This document shows positions 49,345 through 58,900 of a stretch of DNA of 64,000 nucleotides, one piece after another. Source of the stretch: JACCZX01 sp963824935 (GTDB lineage Bacteria > Pseudomonadota > Gammaproteobacteria > Burkholderiales > Burkholderiaceae_F); assembly GCA_963824935.1 (NCBI GenBank), contig CAWGRF010000017.1, forward strand, positions 1 to 64,000. Reading direction: 5' to 3'. The notes beneath the pieces were generated by a model. That model made no database searches and was not told where the DNA came from. It saw nothing but the letters and a program-made list of their open reading frames with translations. Both the position numbers and the translations under genes were made by a program. Within the stretch, counting starts at the first letter, position 1; every line of letters begins with the position of its first letter.

Positions 49345-51486
49345 ATGCTTCAGAAAGTAATGTTTGAAAAAGTAACGAAGAGCTTTTCCTACGGCGCGAA
49401 CACCGTGACATTGGAAACAGGCGAGGTCGCCCGTCAATCGGACGGCGCGGTGCTGTGCTCGATGGGCGACACGGTTGTTCTGGCGACGGTGGTGGGGCGC
49501 CGAGAAGCCAAACCCGGGCAGGACTTTTTCCCGCTGACTGTCGACTACGTCGAGAAGACGTATGCGGCCGGCCGCATCCCGGGCGGATTCTTCAAGCGCG
49601 AGGGGCGGCCTTCGGAGAAGGAGACGCTGACGTCGCGCCTGATCGACCGGCCGATTCGACCGCTGTTTCCCGATGGTTTTCATAACGAAATACAAGTGGT
49701 GATTCACGTGCTGTCGGTCGATCCGGAAATCGATCCGGATGTCCCTGCGATGATCGGCGCCTCGGCCGCGTTGTCCCTATCCGGTATTCCTTTCAAGGGA
49801 CCGATCGGCGCGGCGCGAGTCGGCTATGTCGACGGTCAGTACGTAATCAATCCGACCGCGACGCAGCTGAAGACTTCGCAACTCAACCTCGTGGTCGCTG
49901 GCACCGAGCGTGCCGTACTGATGGTCGAATCGGAAGCCGATCAATTGTCCGAGGATGTGATGCTGGGCGGCGTGATGCACGGCCATCAACAGATGCAGGC
50001 GGTGATCAACGCGATTCACGATCTCGTACGCGATGCCGGCAAGCCTGCGTGGGAATGGCAGCCTGCACCGAAGAACGAAGCGCTGATGGCCACGCTGGTG
50101 CAAAACGCCGGGCCGGCGCTGCGTGAGGCGTATCAGATGCGCAGCAAACAGGCGCGTTCGAATCGCATCAACGAGATCTATGCGTCGGCCGCAAGCACCG
50201 TGGCGGCCGAGGCTGCCTCGACGGGCCAGCCCGCCGCCGATGGCAACGAAGTCAACAACATCTTGTTCGATCTCGAGGCGAAACTTGTTCGCAGCCAGAT
50301 TCTGGACGGTGAACCCCGCATCGACGGTCGCGATACGCGCACAGTGCGTCCGATCGACATTCGCCTTGGTGTTCTGCCGCGCACGCATGGCTCTGCCTTG
50401 TTCACGCGCGGCGAAACGCAGGCATTGGTGATCGCCACGCTCGGCACCAAGCAGGACGAGCAGATCATCGATGCGCTGCAGGGTGAATATCGCGAGCGCT
50501 TCATGCTTCACTACAACATGCCGCCGTTTGCGACCGGCGAAACGGGCCGGGTCGGCGCACCGAAGCGGCGCGAAGTCGGTCACGGCCGCCTGGCAAAACG
50601 CGCGCTGATTGCCTGCCTGCCATCGTACGAGGACTTTCAGTATTCGCTGCGCGTCGTGTCCGAGATCACCGAGTCCAATGGCTCTTCGTCGATGGCGTCG
50701 GTATGCGGCGGGTGCCTCGCGCTGATGGATGCCGGCGTGCCCATGAAGGCGCATGTGGCCGGAGTCGCGATGGGGCTGATCAAGGAAGGCAACAAGTTTG
50801 CGGTGCTGACCGACATCCTCGGTGACGAGGATCACCTGGGTGACATGGACTTCAAGGTGGCGGGCACGGCGACCGGGGTCACCGCGCTGCAGATGGATAT
50901 CAAGATCGAGGGCATCACGCGCGAGATCATGCAGGTCGCACTGGCGCAGGCGAAAGAAGCGCGCATGCACATCCTGCAGAAGATGCAGGACGCGATCGGT
51001 GCGTCGCGCGGCGAACTGTCTGCGTTCGCGCCGCGCCTGATCAAGATGAAGATCAATCCGGAGAAGATCCGCGATGTGATCGGCAAGGGCGGAGCCGTGA
51101 TCCGCGCGTTGACCGAAGAAACCGGCACGCAGATCGATATCGAGGACGATGGCACCATCATCATCGCCAGCGTGGATCACGAAAAGGGCAAGGAAGCGCA
51201 GCGTCGTATCAGCGAGCTGACAGCCGAAGTTGAAGTCGGCAAGGTCTACGACGGCACGGTGCTACGCCTGCTGGACTTCGGCGCGATCGTGCAAATCCTG
51301 CCGGGCAAGGACGGCTTGCTGCACATTTCGCAGATCGCCAACGAGCGGGTCAACGCGGTGGCGGATTACTTGAAGGAAGGCCAGCCCGTCAAGGTCAAGG
51401 TAATCGAAGCCGACGAAAAGGGTCGAGTGCGGCTATCGATGAAGGCGGTCGGCGGCGATGCAGCGGCGGCTCAGCAGCAGCAATAA
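49345..51486 (+). CDS. pnp: polyribonucleotide nucleotidyltransferase (PNPase)
   Basis: A 713-residue phosphorolytic 3'-5' exoribonuclease of mRNA decay. Two RNase PH domains are seen (TLETGEVARQSDGAVL...FKREGRPSEKETLTSRLIDRPIRP and the second with GEYRERFMLHYNMPPFATGE). A KH domain (MKINPEKIRDVIGKGGAVI) and a C-terminal S1 domain (GKVYDGTVLRLLDFGAIVQILPG) follow. ATG 49345 has AAAGGA 7 nt upstream; MFEKVTKSF at 49360 is an alternative start. It is followed by a terminator. Confidence 0.97.
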   Translation: MLQKVMFEKVTKSFSYGANTVTLETGEVARQSDGAVLCSMGDTVVLATVVGRREAKPGQDFFPLTVDYVEKTYAAGRIPGGFFKREGRPSEKETLTSRLIDRPIRPLFPDGFHNEIQVVIHVLSVDPEIDPDVPAMIGASAALSLSGIPFKGPIGAARVGYVDGQYVINPTATQLKTSQLNLVVAGTERAVLMVESEADQLSEDVMLGGVMHGHQQMQAVINAIHDLVRDAGKPAWEWQPAPKNEALMATLVQNAGPALREAYQMRSKQARSNRINEIYASAASTVAAEAASTGQPAADGNEVNNILFDLEAKLVRSQILDGEPRIDGRDTRTVRPIDIRLGVLPRTHGSALFTRGETQALVIATLGTKQDEQIIDALQGEYRERFMLHYNMPPFATGETGRVGAPKRREVGHGRLAKRALIACLPSYEDFQYSLRVVSEITESNGSSSMASVCGGCLALMDAGVPMKAHVAGVAMGLIKEGNKFAVLTDILGDEDHLGDMDFKVAGTATGVTALQMDIKIEGITREIMQVALAQAKEARMHILQKMQDAIGASRGELSAFAPRLIKMKINPEKIRDVIGKGGAVIRALTEETGTQIDIEDDGTIIIASVDHEKGKEAQRRISELTAEVEVGKVYDGTVLRLLDFGAIVQILPGKDGLLHISQIANERVNAVADYLKEGQPVKVKVIEADEKGRVRLSMKAVGGDAAAAQQQQ

Positions 51487-51506
51487 TTCTTTGCAGAGTT
51501 CGACGA

Positions 51507-51532
51507 GGCGCCGCCGTTGGCGCCTTTGTTTT
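51507..51532 (+). terminator. intrinsic terminator after pnp
   Basis: A 6-bp stem ggcgcc (51507-51512) / ggcgcc (51519-51524) with a 6-nt loop, then TTTGTTTTG. It ends 20 bp after the pnp stop. The next gene starts only 3 bp downstream, so that gene is either poorly expressed from read-through or has its promoter inside pnp. Confidence 0.75.
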
Positions 51533-51534
51533 GT

Positions 51535-53649
51535 ATGAACGCATTGGCAATCGCCGCGACCGGCCTCGTGCTGGTCATCGGCTGCGCACCAGCGCTTTCC
51601 GCAGAAGCAACGATGGCCGCTGAGCAGGACGATCCACACCTCTGGCTCGAAGAAGTCGATGGCGCGCGCGCACTTGAGTTTGCGCGTACTGCCAACACAC
51701 GCACGCTGTCCGAGCTGCGCGAGCGGTCGGAATTCGCGCCGATCCGCGATGAGGTGCGCGAAGTGCTCGACTCGCGCGAGCGAATTGCGCACGTCGCGGT
51801 GCACGGCGACCATCTTTACAACTTCTGGCAGGACCGCGCCAATCCGCGTGGACTCTGGCGCCGTACATCATGGGCCGAATATCGCAAGCCGCAGACCGCG
51901 TGGGAAACCGTGCTCGATGTCGATACGTTGGCGCGCGACGAAAAGGAAAACTGGGTTTGGAAGAACGCGCAGTGCTTGCCGCCGCGGGGTGATCGCTGCC
52001 TGATCAGCCTGTCGCGCGGCGGTGGTGATGCGATTGCCGTGCGCGAGTTCGATCTTGCGAGAAAGGAATTCGTCACTGACGGATTCGTTTTGCCCGAAGC
52101 CAAGTCAGATGTTGAGTGGCGCGACCGCGACACGATCTACGTCGGCACCGATTTCGGCCCGGGCACGATGACCGATAGCGGCTATGCACGCATCGTTAAG
52201 CGCTGGACTCGCGGGACGCCTCTCGCACAGGCCGTGACTATCTTCGAAGGACAGCGCACCGATGTCGGCGTTGACCCTTGGGTCGATCATGACGTTCGCG
52301 ATGGCGAAACGCGAGTCACCGAGGGTGTAAGGCGCTCAATTGCGTTTTACAACAGCGAAATGTTCGTGTTGCGCAACGGTGTACCGGTGCGGCTCGCTGT
52401 GCCGAACGACGCTGCCACGCGGATCGTCGGCCCGTGGCTCGTCGTACGACTGCGGTCCGCATGGGACATTGGCGGCCGCACATATCCAGCCGGCGCGCTG
52501 ATCGCTGCGAAGACGCAGGAGTTTTTGGACGGAAAGCGCACGTTCGAAGTGTTGTTCGAGCCGACCGCGCGCACCGCGCTGCAAAGGGATTGGTCGGCTA
52601 CCCGCGACACGATCGTGCTTGATGTGCTCGACAACGTCCGGAACCGGATTTGGGTGGTGACACCGGCGGATGATGGCTGGCGGCGTCAGGAAATTGCACT
52701 GCCATCTCTGGGCTCAGCGAGCGCGCGTCCGGTCGATCGCTACGCGTCGGATCAGCTTTTCATCACGTATCAGGATTTTCTGACGCCGCCGACGTTGTTT
52801 ATCGGCGCGGCGCGGCAACCGGTCGAGAAGCTGAAGTCGATGCCGTCGTTTTTCGACGCCTTGCGCATGACGGTGCAACAACTCGAGGCGACATCGCGCG
52901 ACGGCACGCGCGTGCCGTACTTCGTTATCGGTCCGGCCGGACTGAAGAATGCGCCAACGATGCTGTATGGCTACGGCGGTTTCGAGATTTCGCTCGAACC
53001 GTTCTACAGCGGCGGACTCGGCCGCGCATGGCTGGCGCGCGGTGGCGTTCTGGTCGTCGCCAACATTCGTGGTGGCGGCGAATTCGGGCCCGCATGGCAC
53101 CAGGCCGCGTTGAAGGAAAAGCGACAGAACGCGTTCGACGATTTCATTGCGATTGCAGAAGATCTCGTACGACGCGGCATTGCCGAGCCCAAACAAATTG
53201 GCATCCGCGGAGGCAGCAACGGTGGTCTACTGGTTGGCGCTGCGTTGACGCAGCGTCCGGAGCTCTTCGGCGCCGCGGTGGCGCAGGTGCCGCTGCTCGA
53301 CATGCGGCGCTACAACAAGCTGCTGGCCGGCGCGAGTTGGATGGGCGAGTACGGCGATCCCGACGTGCCCGAGCAGTGGGCGTACATCTCGAAGTATTCG
53401 CCGTATCAGAACGTGCGCAAGGGCGTGCGGTATCCGCCGACGCTTTTCGTTACCTCGACTCGCGACGATCGCGTGCATCCAGCGCACGCGCGCAAGATGT
53501 TTGCGCGCATGCGCGAACAGGGGCACGACGTCTGGTACTACGAGAACATCGAAGGTGGCCACGGCGCCGCCTCGAACAACGAGCAGCGCGCGCTGATGAA
53601 CGCGATTGAATACACATTCCTGTGGAAGCACCTCGGAGGCAAGCCGTGA
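51535..53649 (+). CDS. prolyl oligopeptidase family (S9) serine peptidase, exported
   Basis: A 704-residue protein. The N-terminus MNALAIAATGLVLVIGC is a signal peptide with a possible lipobox (VIGC); otherwise cleavage could follow ALSA. A beta-propeller domain opens with DPHLWLEEVDGARALEFA. The catalytic domain has YGYGGF, the nucleophile GGSNGGLLVGA (Ser near residue 565), Asp in STRDDRVHPAHA and His in GGHGAA, a complete triad. It cleaves peptides after Pro or similar residues, probably in the periplasm. An upstream TTG at 51517 lies within the terminator and is rejected as start. Confidence 0.93.
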   Translation: MNALAIAATGLVLVIGCAPALSAEATMAAEQDDPHLWLEEVDGARALEFARTANTRTLSELRERSEFAPIRDEVREVLDSRERIAHVAVHGDHLYNFWQDRANPRGLWRRTSWAEYRKPQTAWETVLDVDTLARDEKENWVWKNAQCLPPRGDRCLISLSRGGGDAIAVREFDLARKEFVTDGFVLPEAKSDVEWRDRDTIYVGTDFGPGTMTDSGYARIVKRWTRGTPLAQAVTIFEGQRTDVGVDPWVDHDVRDGETRVTEGVRRSIAFYNSEMFVLRNGVPVRLAVPNDAATRIVGPWLVVRLRSAWDIGGRTYPAGALIAAKTQEFLDGKRTFEVLFEPTARTALQRDWSATRDTIVLDVLDNVRNRIWVVTPADDGWRRQEIALPSLGSASARPVDRYASDQLFITYQDFLTPPTLFIGAARQPVEKLKSMPSFFDALRMTVQQLEATSRDGTRVPYFVIGPAGLKNAPTMLYGYGGFEISLEPFYSGGLGRAWLARGGVLVVANIRGGGEFGPAWHQAALKEKRQNAFDDFIAIAEDLVRRGIAEPKQIGIRGGSNGGLLVGAALTQRPELFGAAVAQVPLLDMRRYNKLLAGASWMGEYGDPDVPEQWAYISKYSPYQNVRKGVRYPPTLFVTSTRDDRVHPAHARKMFARMREQGHDVWYYENIEGGHGAASNNEQRALMNAIEYTFLWKHLGGKP

Positions 53650-54662
53650 ACGACGGCTCGATGCGCGCCATCGAGATCGCACAGCCCGGGGGTCCGGACG
53701 TGCTGCGCCTGGTCGAACGGGCGTGCCCGCAGCCAGCCGCTGGTGAGGTCTTGATCCGGGTGCAGGCAGCGGGTTTGAATCGACCGGATGTCCTGCAGCG
53801 CAAAGGTGCCTACGCACCGCCGCCCGGCGCGTCTGATCTACCCGGACTCGAGGTCGCCGGCACGATTGAGAAGGGTGATACAGCCGGAACCGACTTAAAA
53901 ATAGGTGACGCGGTTTGCGCGCTGGTGGCGGGAGGCGGCTACGCCGAGTACTGCGTGGCACCCACTGCGCAGTGTCTGCCGAAGCCGCGCACGCTGTCGT
54001 TTGCAGAAGCGGCCGGGCTTCCCGAAACGTACTTCACCGTGTGGAGCAACGTGTTCGATCGCGCGCGACTTGCGTCCGGAGAATCGTTGCTGGTGCAGGG
54101 TGGCTCGAGCGGAATCGGCGTTGCAGCGATTCAGCTGGCGTCAACGCTTGGCAACACCGTTTATGCGACGGCAGGCAGCGACGACAAATGCCGCGCGTGC
54201 GAGAGACTCGGTGCCAAGCGCGCGATTAACTATCGGACCGAAGACTTTGCCGAGGTGATTCGCACCGAAACCGGTGGCCGCGGGGTCGATGTCATCCTCG
54301 ACATGGTCGCCGGCGATTACTTGCCGCGTGAGATCCAATGCCTGGCCGATGACGGCCGGCTGGTCATCATTGCGCTGCTCGGCGGCGCGAAAGCGCCGCT
54401 GGATATGAGCGCGGTCTTGCGGAGACGGCTGACGATAACCGGCTCGACGCTGCGTCCACGCCCGGTCGAGGTCAAGGGTGCGATCGCTAGGCGCCTGCGC
54501 GAGGTCGTGTGGCCGCTGATTGAGTCGGGGCGGATTAAGCCGATGCTTTATCGCACGTTTCCGCTGGCGCAAGCCGCCGACGCGCACCGGCTGATGGAGT
54601 CGAGCGAGCATGTCGGCAAGATCGTGCTGACCGTCGGCGCAAATGCCGGGCAGGTGCAATGA
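53646..54662 (+). CDS. NAD(P)H:quinone oxidoreductase, zinc-independent MDR family
   Basis: A 338-residue zeta-crystallin/PIG3-like reductase: MRAIEIAQPGGPDVLRLVE, AGLNRPDVLQRKGAYAPPPGAS, the NADPH loop VQGGSSGIGVAAIQLA near residue 147, then RGVDVILDMVAGDY. No zinc-binding Cys cluster is seen. GTG 53646 overlaps the peptidase stop and follows GGAGG; ATG 53661 is a second candidate. The stop overlaps tpiA by 4 nt. It reduces quinones or enones one or two electrons at a time. Confidence 0.93.
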   Translation: MNDGSMRAIEIAQPGGPDVLRLVERACPQPAAGEVLIRVQAAGLNRPDVLQRKGAYAPPPGASDLPGLEVAGTIEKGDTAGTDLKIGDAVCALVAGGGYAEYCVAPTAQCLPKPRTLSFAEAAGLPETYFTVWSNVFDRARLASGESLLVQGGSSGIGVAAIQLASTLGNTVYATAGSDDKCRACERLGAKRAINYRTEDFAEVIRTETGGRGVDVILDMVAGDYLPREIQCLADDGRLVIIALLGGAKAPLDMSAVLRRRLTITGSTLRPRPVEVKGAIARRLREVVWPLIESGRIKPMLYRTFPLAQAADAHRLMESSEHVGKIVLTVGANAGQVQ

Positions 54663-55411
54663 TGCTGCGCCGTGCATTGGTGGCCGCCAACTGGAAGATG
54701 AACGGTTCGCGCGCGGCCAACGAAGCCTGGCTGCGCGAATTTGCTAGCCGTAAGGCGAAATTGGCGTGCGACGTCGTGGTGTGCGCTCCCTACGTGTACG
54801 TCGATCAGCTGCGCGCATCGCTAAGCCGCGATCAGATCGGTGCGCAAGACGTGTCGGCGCACCAGCCTGGGGCCTACACCGGAGACATAGCGGCGGAAAT
54901 GCTGAAAGATGCCGGTTGCGATTGGGTCATCGTCGGACACTCGGAACGTCGCCAATTGCACGGCGAAACTGACGAACTCGTGGCGGCCAAGGCCGAACGC
55001 GCGTTGCAAGCGGGGTTGCGGCCGATAATCTGCATCGGCGAAACACTGCAGCAGCGCGCAGCGGGTCAAACGCACGCGGTGTTAAGTTCGCAGCTCGCAG
55101 TTGTGCTGGAGCGCCTTGGCGCCGAAAGGTTAACCAGCGGAGTGCTGGCATACGAGCCGGTGTGGGCGATCGGGACCGGTCACACGGCAACGCCTGCGCA
55201 GGCGCAGGAAGTGCACGCTGCCTTGCGCGCCCGGATTGGCGAGCGCGATGCGAAAGCGGCGGCGGATTTGAGAATTTTGTATGGCGGCAGCGTTAAGCCG
55301 GGCAATGCACCGGAGCTGTTCGTGCAGCCCGATATCGATGGCGGGCTAATTGGCGGCGCTTCGTTGGTTGCAGCAGACTTTGTTGAGATTTGCGCCGCCG
55401 TGCACACGTAA
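54659..55411 (+). CDS. tpiA: triosephosphate isomerase
   Basis: A 250-residue glycolytic TIM barrel. Catalytic and binding motifs: AANWKMNG (Lys), IVGHSERR (His), AYEPVWAIGTG (Glu and loop 6) and YGGSVKPGN (phosphate). It interconverts dihydroxyacetone phosphate and glyceraldehyde 3-phosphate. It is translationally coupled to the oxidoreductase gene and 28 bp upstream of secG. Confidence 0.97.
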   Translation: MMLRRALVAANWKMNGSRAANEAWLREFASRKAKLACDVVVCAPYVYVDQLRASLSRDQIGAQDVSAHQPGAYTGDIAAEMLKDAGCDWVIVGHSERRQLHGETDELVAAKAERALQAGLRPIICIGETLQQRAAGQTHAVLSSQLAVVLERLGAERLTSGVLAYEPVWAIGTGHTATPAQAQEVHAALRARIGERDAKAAADLRILYGGSVKPGNAPELFVQPDIDGGLIGGASLVAADFVEICAAVHT

Positions 55412-55439
55412 TATTCGTTAGATCGGAGAAAGGTTTGAA

Positions 55440-55880
55440 ATGGCTTGGTTGACCACATTGCTGATCGTCGTGCAGGTGATCTCGGCGATTTCGATCATCG
55501 TGCTGGTGCTGCTTCAGCACGGCAAGGGCGCGGATATGGGCGCGGCGTTCGGGGGCGGCGCATCCGGCAGCCTGTTCGGCGCCACCGGCTCGGCCAACTT
55601 TCTTTCGCGCAGCACCGGCGCTGTTGCCACCGTCTTCTTCCTGGCGACCCTCGGCCTGGCCTACACGAGCACCGAAATCAAGCGTCCCGCATCGGAGACT
55701 GGTGGTGTGATGGGAACGGTGCCTCCGACCACCCCGGTTCCCGCGCCGACGCCGAAGGACGTCCCCACGCCGAGCGGACAGGCCCCACAGAGCACGCCGG
55801 CGGCAACGATTCCCGCCGTACCGGTGCCGACTCCGTCAACCAAGGACGGGCAGCCGAAGCCGAGCGATATTCCGAAGTAA
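55440..55880 (+). CDS. secG: preprotein translocase subunit SecG
   Basis: A 146-residue inner-membrane protein. Helix 1 is near residues 5-25 (LIVVQVISAISIIVLVLL), then LLQHGKGADMGAAFGGGASGS (SecG signature), FLSRSTG and helix 2 near 62-78. A long Pro/Thr/Lys-rich tail follows (residues 95-146). It aids SecYEG-dependent export. Its place between tpiA and tRNA-Leu/nuoA is conserved in Burkholderiales. Confidence 0.95.
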   Translation: MAWLTTLLIVVQVISAISIIVLVLLQHGKGADMGAAFGGGASGSLFGATGSANFLSRSTGAVATVFFLATLGLAYTSTEIKRPASETGGVMGTVPPTTPVPAPTPKDVPTPSGQAPQSTPAATIPAVPVPTPSTKDGQPKPSDIPK

Positions 55881-55947
55881 GGCGAGCCCGCGCCAGGCAG
55901 CGGATCACCGATTGCCATCACGTACAATCTTTTGGATTTTTTCCAGT

Positions 55948-56032
55948 GCCGACGTGGTGGAATTGGTAGACACACCATCTTGAGGGGGTGGCGGCGCAAG
56001 CCGTGAGAGTTCGAGTCTCTCCGTCGGCACCA
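55948..56032 (+). tRNA. tRNA-Leu (anticodon GAG)
   Basis: The 7-bp acceptor GCCGACG/CGTCGGC, D arm TGGTGGAATTGGTAGACAC, anticodon loop with GAG, a class II variable arm, T arm GTTCGAGTC and encoded CCA are all present, 85 nt in total. A TACAAT box lies at 55923-55928. It precedes nuoA, as in many betaproteobacteria. Confidence 0.96.
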
Positions 56033-56056
56033 AATGCACTGCACGGTGAAGCTCGC

Positions 56057-56422
56057 GTGAACCTCGACAACTACCTTCCGATCCTGCTTTTCATACTGGT
56101 CGGTCTCGCGATCGGCGCAGCGCCGATGGCGATTGGCGCGCTGCTCGGTCCGCGCAACCCTGATCCGGAAAAGTTGTCTCCGTATGAGTGCGGCTTCGAA
56201 GCTTTCGAAGACGCGCGCATGAAGTTCGATGTGCGGTATTACCTGGTGGCGATCTTATTCATCATCTTCGACCTCGAGATTGCGTTTCTATTTCCGTGGG
56301 GCGTTGTGCTCGGCGACCTTGGCGTCTGGAGCGCGGGCTTCTGGGCGATGATGCTGTTTCTCGCCATTCTGACCGTCGGCTTTATCTACGAATGGAAAAA
56401 GGGCGCGCTGGATTGGGAATAG
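56057..56422 (+). CDS. nuoA: NADH-quinone oxidoreductase subunit A
   Basis: A 121-residue membrane subunit of complex I with three helices (residues 6-28, 63-83, 92-112). The conserved loop YECGFEAFEDARMKFDVRYYLVA contains the quinone-site Cys. GTG 56057 gives MNLDNYLPILLF. It starts the nuo operon 24 bp after tRNA-Leu. Confidence 0.96.
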   Translation: MNLDNYLPILLFILVGLAIGAAPMAIGALLGPRNPDPEKLSPYECGFEAFEDARMKFDVRYYLVAILFIIFDLEIAFLFPWGVVLGDLGVWSAGFWAMMLFLAILTVGFIYEWKKGALDWE

Positions 56423-56425
56423 ATC

Positions 56426-56902
56426 ATGGCTCTGGAAGGTCACCTTAACGAAGGATTCGTAACGACCAGTGTCGACAAGGTTCTGAACTGGTCAAAAACC
56501 GGCTCACTGTGGCCGATGTCATTCGGCCTGGCGTGCTGTGCGGTCGAGATGATGCACGCCGGCGCCGCACGCTATGACCTCGACCGCTTCGGCATCTTCT
56601 TTCGCCCGAGTCCGCGCCAGTCCGATCTGATGATCGTCGCCGGTACGTTGTGCAACAAGATGGCGCCGGCGTTGCGCAAGGTGTACGACCAGATGGCCGA
56701 ACCGCGCTGGGTCATCAGCATGGGCTCGTGTGCCAATGGTGGCGGCTATTACCACTACAGCTACTCGGTGGTGCGCGGCTGCGACCGCATCGTGCCGGTC
56801 GACGTATACGTTCCCGGCTGTCCGCCGACTGCAGAAGCGCTGATCTACGGAATCATCCAGTTGCAGAACAAGATTCGACGCACGAATACGATCGCCCGCT
56901 GA
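56426..56902 (+). CDS. nuoB: NADH-quinone oxidoreductase subunit B
   Basis: A 158-residue peripheral-arm subunit that carries the terminal 4Fe-4S cluster N2. The cluster ligands are seen in GLACCAVEMMH, GTLCNKMAPAL/GSCANGGGYY and YVPGCPPTAEAL. It passes electrons to quinone at the NuoB/NuoD interface. It overlaps nuoC by one base (TGATG). Confidence 0.97.
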   Translation: MALEGHLNEGFVTTSVDKVLNWSKTGSLWPMSFGLACCAVEMMHAGAARYDLDRFGIFFRPSPRQSDLMIVAGTLCNKMAPALRKVYDQMAEPRWVISMGSCANGGGYYHYSYSVVRGCDRIVPVDVYVPGCPPTAEALIYGIIQLQNKIRRTNTIAR

Positions 56903-57501
56903 TGTCTCGTCTGGATGAACTCTCCGAGCGCTTGAGATCGGCGCTCGGCAACAAGCTGCAAAGCCTTGTCGTTGCGCTCGATGAAGTGACGATTGTCGTC
57001 AAGCGTCAGGATCATTTATCGGTCGCTCACACGTTGCGTGACGACAGTTCGCTTGCGTTCGCACAGTTGATCGATCTTTGCGGCGTTGATTATTTGTCAT
57101 ACGGCGAGGGCACGTGGGATGGCGCGCGTTACGCGGTCGTCATGCACCTGCTGTCGCTGACACACAACTGGCGCGTACGCGTGCGCACGTTCTGTACCGA
57201 TGATGACCTACCTCTGGTGGATTCGGTCACGAGTGTCTGGGCATCGGCCAACTGGTTCGAACGCGAGGCGTTCGATTTGTACGGAATCGTGTTCGAAGGC
57301 CATCCCGATCTGCGCCGCATCCTGACCGATTACGGCTTCGTCGGTCACCCATTCCGCAAGGACTTCCCTATCTCGGGCTACGTTGAGATGAGGTACGACC
57401 CGGAACAGAAGAGGGTTATCTATCAACCAGTGACGATCGAACCGCGCGAGATCGTGCCGCGCGTGATTCGTGAGGAAAACTACGGCCAGGGGCGAGGGTG
57501 A
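56902..57501 (+). CDS. nuoC: NADH-quinone oxidoreductase subunit C
   Basis: A 199-residue 30-kDa subunit: FAQLIDLCGVDYL, the signature ERLEVFDLYGI-like block EREAFDLYGIVFEGHPDLRRILTDYGFVGHPFRKDFP, and the end VIREENYGQ. It supports the quinone-binding module. The 144-bp gap to nuoD is larger than usual and contains two hairpins. Confidence 0.96.
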   Translation: MSRLDELSERLRSALGNKLQSLVVALDEVTIVVKRQDHLSVAHTLRDDSSLAFAQLIDLCGVDYLSYGEGTWDGARYAVVMHLLSLTHNWRVRVRTFCTDDDLPLVDSVTSVWASANWFEREAFDLYGIVFEGHPDLRRILTDYGFVGHPFRKDFPISGYVEMRYDPEQKRVIYQPVTIEPREIVPRVIREENYGQGRG

Positions 57502-57645
57502 TGGCCGGACATCAAGAAACTCGCTGAATTTTGTTTCCGGCCGCCGCGCTTTGCGCGGCTTAACTTGCGCTTTGCGCAAGTTAGCCTACAACGAAGTTCA
57601 AGGTGTAACGCGGCTTCGACGAAGCTCAGTGCCGGGATTAGTCGT
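57502..57645. repeat. tandem hairpins in the nuoC-nuoD gap
   Basis: Hairpin 1 is gccgcgc-ttt-gcgcggc (57543-57559). Hairpin 2 is taacttgcgc-ttt-gcgcaagtta (57561-57583), a perfect 10-bp stem. Hairpin 2 can extend by three GGC/GCC pairs that would consume part of hairpin 1, so the two compete. After them lies an imperfect dyad (ggcttcgacgaagct near 57612). No gene fits here. Confidence 0.6.
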
Positions 57646-58900
57646 ATGGCTGACATTAAGAATTACACGCTTGAACTTTGGCCCACAGCATCCGGCTGCG
57701 CACGGAGTGCTGCGTCTGGTGCTCGAGCTCGACGGCGAAGTGATCGAGCGTGCCGATCCGCATATCGGGCTTCTGCACCGCGCCACCGAGAAGCTGGCGG
57801 AAACGCGCACGTATCTGCAGTCGGTGCCGTACATGGACCGGCTCGATTACGTGTCGATGATGTGCAACGAGCATGCGTACGTGATGGCGATCGAGAAGCT
57901 GATCGGCGTCGACGTGCCGATTCGAGCGCAGTACATCCGCGTGATGTTCGATGAGATCACGCGACTGCTGAATCACCTGCTGTGGCTCGGCGCGCACGGG
58001 CTCGACGTCGGCGCGATGGCAGTGTTTCTATACGCCTTTCGCGAGCGCGAAGATCTTATGGATGTATACGAAGCCGTGTCGGGCGCGCGCATGCACGCCG
58101 CGTACTACCGCCCCGGTGGCGTGTATCGCGATCTGCCGGATGCGATGCCGCAACACAAAAACACCAAATATCGCAGCGCGCAGGAGATCAAGCGTCTGAA
58201 CGAAAACCGTCAGGGCTCACTGCTCGACTTCATCGAAGACTTTACGAACCGCTTTCCGAAGCACGTCGATGAATACGAAACCCTGCTGACCGACAATCGC
58301 ATCTGGAAGCAAAGACTAGTCGGCATCGGCGTCGTGTCACCGGAACGCGCGTTGCAGCTCGGATTTACGGGCCCGATGCTGCGCGGCTCGGGCATCGAGT
58401 GGGATCTGCGGCGCAAGCAGCCGTACGAGGTGTACGACCGGCTCGACTTCGCGATTCCCATCGGCAAGAACGGGGACTGTTACGACCGCTACCTGGTGCG
58501 TGTGGCAGAGATGCGGCAGAGCAACTCGATCATCCGGCAATGCATCACGTGGTTACGCGCGAATCCCGGCCCGGTGATGACCGACAACCGCAAAGTGGCG
58601 CCGCCTTCGAGAGTCGATATGAAGCTCGGCATGGAGGATCTGATTCACCATTTCAAGCTGTTCACTGAGGGCATGCATGTGCCGCCGGGAGAGGCGTACG
58701 CAGCAGTCGAGCATCCGAAGGGCGAGTTCGGCATCTATCTGATTTCCGACGGCGCTAACAAGCCTTATCGCCTAAAAATCCGCGCCGGCGGCTTTCCGCA
58801 TCTGCAGTCGTTCGATGAAATGGTGCGCGGCCACATGCTTGCCGACGCGGTCACGATCATCGGTACGCAGGACATCGTTTTCGGTGAGATCGACCGATGA
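57646..58900 (+). CDS. nuoD: NADH-quinone oxidoreductase subunit D, one frameshift near the start
   Basis: A 417-residue 49-kDa subunit with the quinone site: NFGPQHPAAHGVLRLVLELDGE, HIGLLHRATEKLAE, DRLDYVSMMCNEHAY, MTDNRKVAPPSR and the end DIVFGEIDR. ATG 57646 reads MADIKNYTL. One extra base near 57673 (CTTGAACTTTGG where CTT AAC TTT GGC is expected) must then be removed to reach NFGPQHP. Length is 3n+1. The stop overlaps nuoE by 4 nt. Confidence 0.95.

Noticed and set aside
49777..51180. Antisense frame of 467 codons over pnp
   Set aside because: Shadow frame; composition and lack of motifs do not support a gene.
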